Part shown: positions 4,653 through 5,836 of the stretch, piece after piece
Position numbering within the stretch: position 1 is the stretch's first letter
Layout: every line of letters starts with the position of its first letter
Source: an uncultured Terriglobales bacterium
Lineage (GTDB): Bacteria > Acidobacteriota > Terriglobia > Terriglobales > Acidobacteriaceae
Length of the DNA stretch: 5,836 nucleotides
Direction: 5' to 3'
Assembly: GCA_955652845.1 (NCBI GenBank)
Contig: CATPBY010000423.1
Span: 1 to 5,836 of the forward strand
Notes under the pieces: model-generated
Told to the model about the DNA's origin: nothing
The model's database searches: none
The model's input: only the letters and a program-made list of their open reading frames with translations
Position numbers and translations under genes: made by a program

Positions 4653-5495
4653 ATGGCTCAGACACCTCCCATTGTGCTTACAATCGCTGGGTTTGACCCC
4701 TCGTCCGGAGCCGGCGTGACAGCCGACATAAAGACGATCGCCGCCCACGGGTGTTATGGCGTGGCCTGTATTACTGCCCTTACTGTGCAATCGACTGCGG
4801 GCGTCAACAGAGTCGAGCCGACCACCCCTGACACCGTGACCGAGACCTTAAAAGAGTTGAGTGCCGACCTTGAAATTGCCGCCGTCCACGTTGGCATGCT
4901 CGGATCTGGCAAGGTAGCTCGGGCGGTTGCAGACTTCCTGGCGAAGGAGAAGCTGTCCAATATCGTGCTTGATCCTATCCTTAAGTCATCTTCGGGGGCC
5001 GACCTGGTGGATGCCAGCGGCGCTCGTTTTATGCTCGAAAAATTGCTGCCGCTAGCGACCATTGTTACGCCTAATCTGGACGAAGCCTCGGCGCTGACAG
5101 GCCTCGCGGTAACCAATGTCGAACAGATGCGAGCGGCTGCGATCAAGCTGCATTCCCTGGGTGCTGCAGCGGTTGTGGTTACGGGCGGGCATCTGGAAAA
5201 AGCCATCGACCTGCTCACCTTCACCAGCAAGCGAGGAATTGAACAGGAAATTTTCAAGTCGGGACGTCAGCGCTCGAACTCGACCCATGGAACGGGTTGC
5301 GCCTTCGCCACCGCGATCACCTGCCACCTGGCGCAGGGACGCGGATTGCCCGAAGCCGTGCTGCTGGCGAAGGCTTACGTTGCCGCCGCGATTTCCAATG
5401 CGCAACCATTGGGGCGGGGAACGGGGCCAGTCCACCACCTATACCGCATGCATCAGCAGAGGCGCACCATTGCCGACCCGGAGCCGGTGAACTAG
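4653..5495 (+). CDS. thiD: Hydroxymethylpyrimidine/phosphomethylpyrimidine kinase
   Basis: ThiD phosphorylates HMP and then HMP-phosphate with ATP to give HMP-PP, the pyrimidine half of thiamine diphosphate, in the cytosol. The protein is 280 aa, within the family range, and has the ribokinase-like fold. Visible signatures are VLTIAGFDPSSGAGVTADIKT at the N-terminus (8-28, substrate-binding GSDxSGGAG-type loop), TALTVQST at 41-48 with Gln46 near the HMP site, HVGMLGS at 79-85, LDPILKSSSG at 106-115, TPNLDEA at 139-145, VVTGGH at 175-180 and the anion-hole motif STHGTGCAFATAI at 210-222 with catalytic Cys216. ATG 4653 gives the normal family N-terminus but has only a weak SD. The gene stands alone rather than in a thi operon; it is divergent from rlpA and convergent with the small membrane-protein gene. 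Pyridoxal kinase side activity is known in some relatives. Confidence 0.95.
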   Translation: MAQTPPIVLTIAGFDPSSGAGVTADIKTIAAHGCYGVACITALTVQSTAGVNRVEPTTPDTVTETLKELSADLEIAAVHVGMLGSGKVARAVADFLAKEKLSNIVLDPILKSSSGADLVDASGARFMLEKLLPLATIVTPNLDEASALTGLAVTNVEQMRAAAIKLHSLGAAAVVVTGGHLEKAIDLLTFTSKRGIEQEIFKSGRQRSNSTHGTGCAFATAITCHLAQGRGLPEAVLLAKAYVAAAISNAQPLGRGTGPVHHLYRMHQQRRTIADPEPVN

Positions 5496-5512
5496 AAGAA
5501 CTGTAGAGGGGA

Positions 5513-5529
5513 TTCAGAAAATCACTGAA
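5513..5529. terminator. Weak hairpin between convergent thiD and the membrane-protein gene
   Basis: TTCAG (5513-5517) and CTGAA (5525-5529) form a 5-bp stem with a 7-nt loop in the 51-bp convergent gap, without a following T-run. It is the only inverted repeat I see there and is at best a weak terminator. Confidence 0.2.
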
Positions 5530-5546
5530 CAGCGCCAAGCTATGAC

Positions 5547-5836
5547 CTAGTCTCTGGTATCCGATGTCCTCTTGAGAAGGATTCCGGCTACGAAAGCGGC
5601 AACTGCTGCCAGCAGCCACTGCATTCGATACGACTGTAAGGCTTGAAAATCCGCCAGATTTTGAACCGAATACACTATGCCCACTGCGACTACTGCGAGT
5701 AGGCACCCGAGGCCCGCGAAGAAAGCGATGAGGGAAGGAGTGGGAAGGCCGAGCCATCGCCTGATGTTGTGGAATTCGAAGACTCCAAGCAGCTCGAAGA
5801 GGCGAATCAACCTGGAATCCTGGCTTGAAAGGCCCA
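5547..5836 (-). CDS. Small two-helix membrane protein of unknown function (5' end may lie beyond the window)
   Basis: The frame runs from the right edge without a stop and ends at TAG 5549-5547. Two hydrophobic segments can be seen: one beginning about PSLIAFFAGLGCLLAVVAVG and a second MQWLLAAVAAFVAGILL near the C-terminus. They are joined by a short polar loop (QNLADFQALQSYR), and the tail KRTSDTRD is charged. The N-terminal part (IRLFELLGVFEFHNIRRWLGLP) looks like a cytosolic amphipathic stretch. A TTG at 5810 with AGGA 7 nt upstream (5821-5818) would give an 87-aa complete protein. No ATG occurs upstream in the visible frame, and eight more sense codons reach the edge, so a start outside the window is equally possible. 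I do not recognise the family. The long antisense frame over the same bases has no such structure. Confidence 0.6.
   Translation of the reverse strand, partial: GLSSQDSRLIRLFELLGVFEFHNIRRWLGLPTPSLIAFFAGLGCLLAVVAVGIVYSVQNLADFQALQSYRMQWLLAAVAAFVAGILLKRTSDTRD

Noticed and set aside
4754..5257. A 167-codon minus-strand frame inside thiD
   Set aside because: It is a shadow of thiD with low-complexity Ser/Ala-rich content and no start signals. The thiD motifs are all in the plus frame.
5317..5757. A 146-codon minus-strand frame overlapping the end of thiD and the membrane-protein gene
   Set aside because: It covers conserved thiD coding sequence in antisense and competes with a frame that encodes two clear transmembrane helices. 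Its product is Ser/Arg/Pro-rich without recognisable features.

Overview
The window is about 57% GC with compact gene spacing. Its protein signatures (a cytosolic bacterial GH15 glucoamylase, a short SPOR-less RlpA next to PyrF, a tiny lysine-rich zinc ribbon) and an intergenic repeat of the 'GTCA-CCTGAGCG-AAGCGAAGGA' kind suggest a chromosomal segment of an Acidobacteriota (Terriglobia/Koribacter-like) bacterium. This placement is from memory of such proteins, not from a search. I see no mobile elements, tRNA or rRNA genes, CRISPR arrays or phage genes.

Layout from left to right. (1) The tail of a probable membrane protein (+) enters from the left edge and ends at 154. (2) An 85-bp convergent gap (155-239) holds a hairpin-rich repeat that probably ends transcription from both sides. 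(3) A complete GH15 glucoamylase lies on the minus strand (240-2645, GTG start preferred). (4) A divergent gap (2646-2841) carries a sigma70-like promoter for a 59-aa CxxC...CxxC zinc-ribbon protein (+, 2842-3021) that a usual length cut-off would miss. (5) Eight bases further on, convergent, is the end of a minus-strand pair, rlpA (4228-3758) then pyrF (3731-3030), 26 nt apart and so likely one transcript. (6) A 424-bp divergent intergenic region (4229-4652) has an unusually AT-rich, palindrome- and repeat-rich core, then a GC-richer part next to thiD. (7) thiD (+, 4653-5495) follows. (8) Convergent with thiD is a small two-helix membrane protein of unknown function (-) that is open to the right edge.

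Functionally the genes are mostly housekeeping: alpha-glucan hydrolysis (GH15), the last step of UMP synthesis (PyrF), pyrimidine-moiety phosphorylation for thiamine (ThiD), and peptidoglycan remodelling (RlpA). They do not form one pathway. I found no clear new multi-gene system. The most interesting items are the zinc-ribbon microprotein, the AT-rich operator-like cluster between rlpA and thiD, a possible pseudoknot and leaderless start for thiD, and an Asp-to-Asn change at a conserved active-site position of RlpA.
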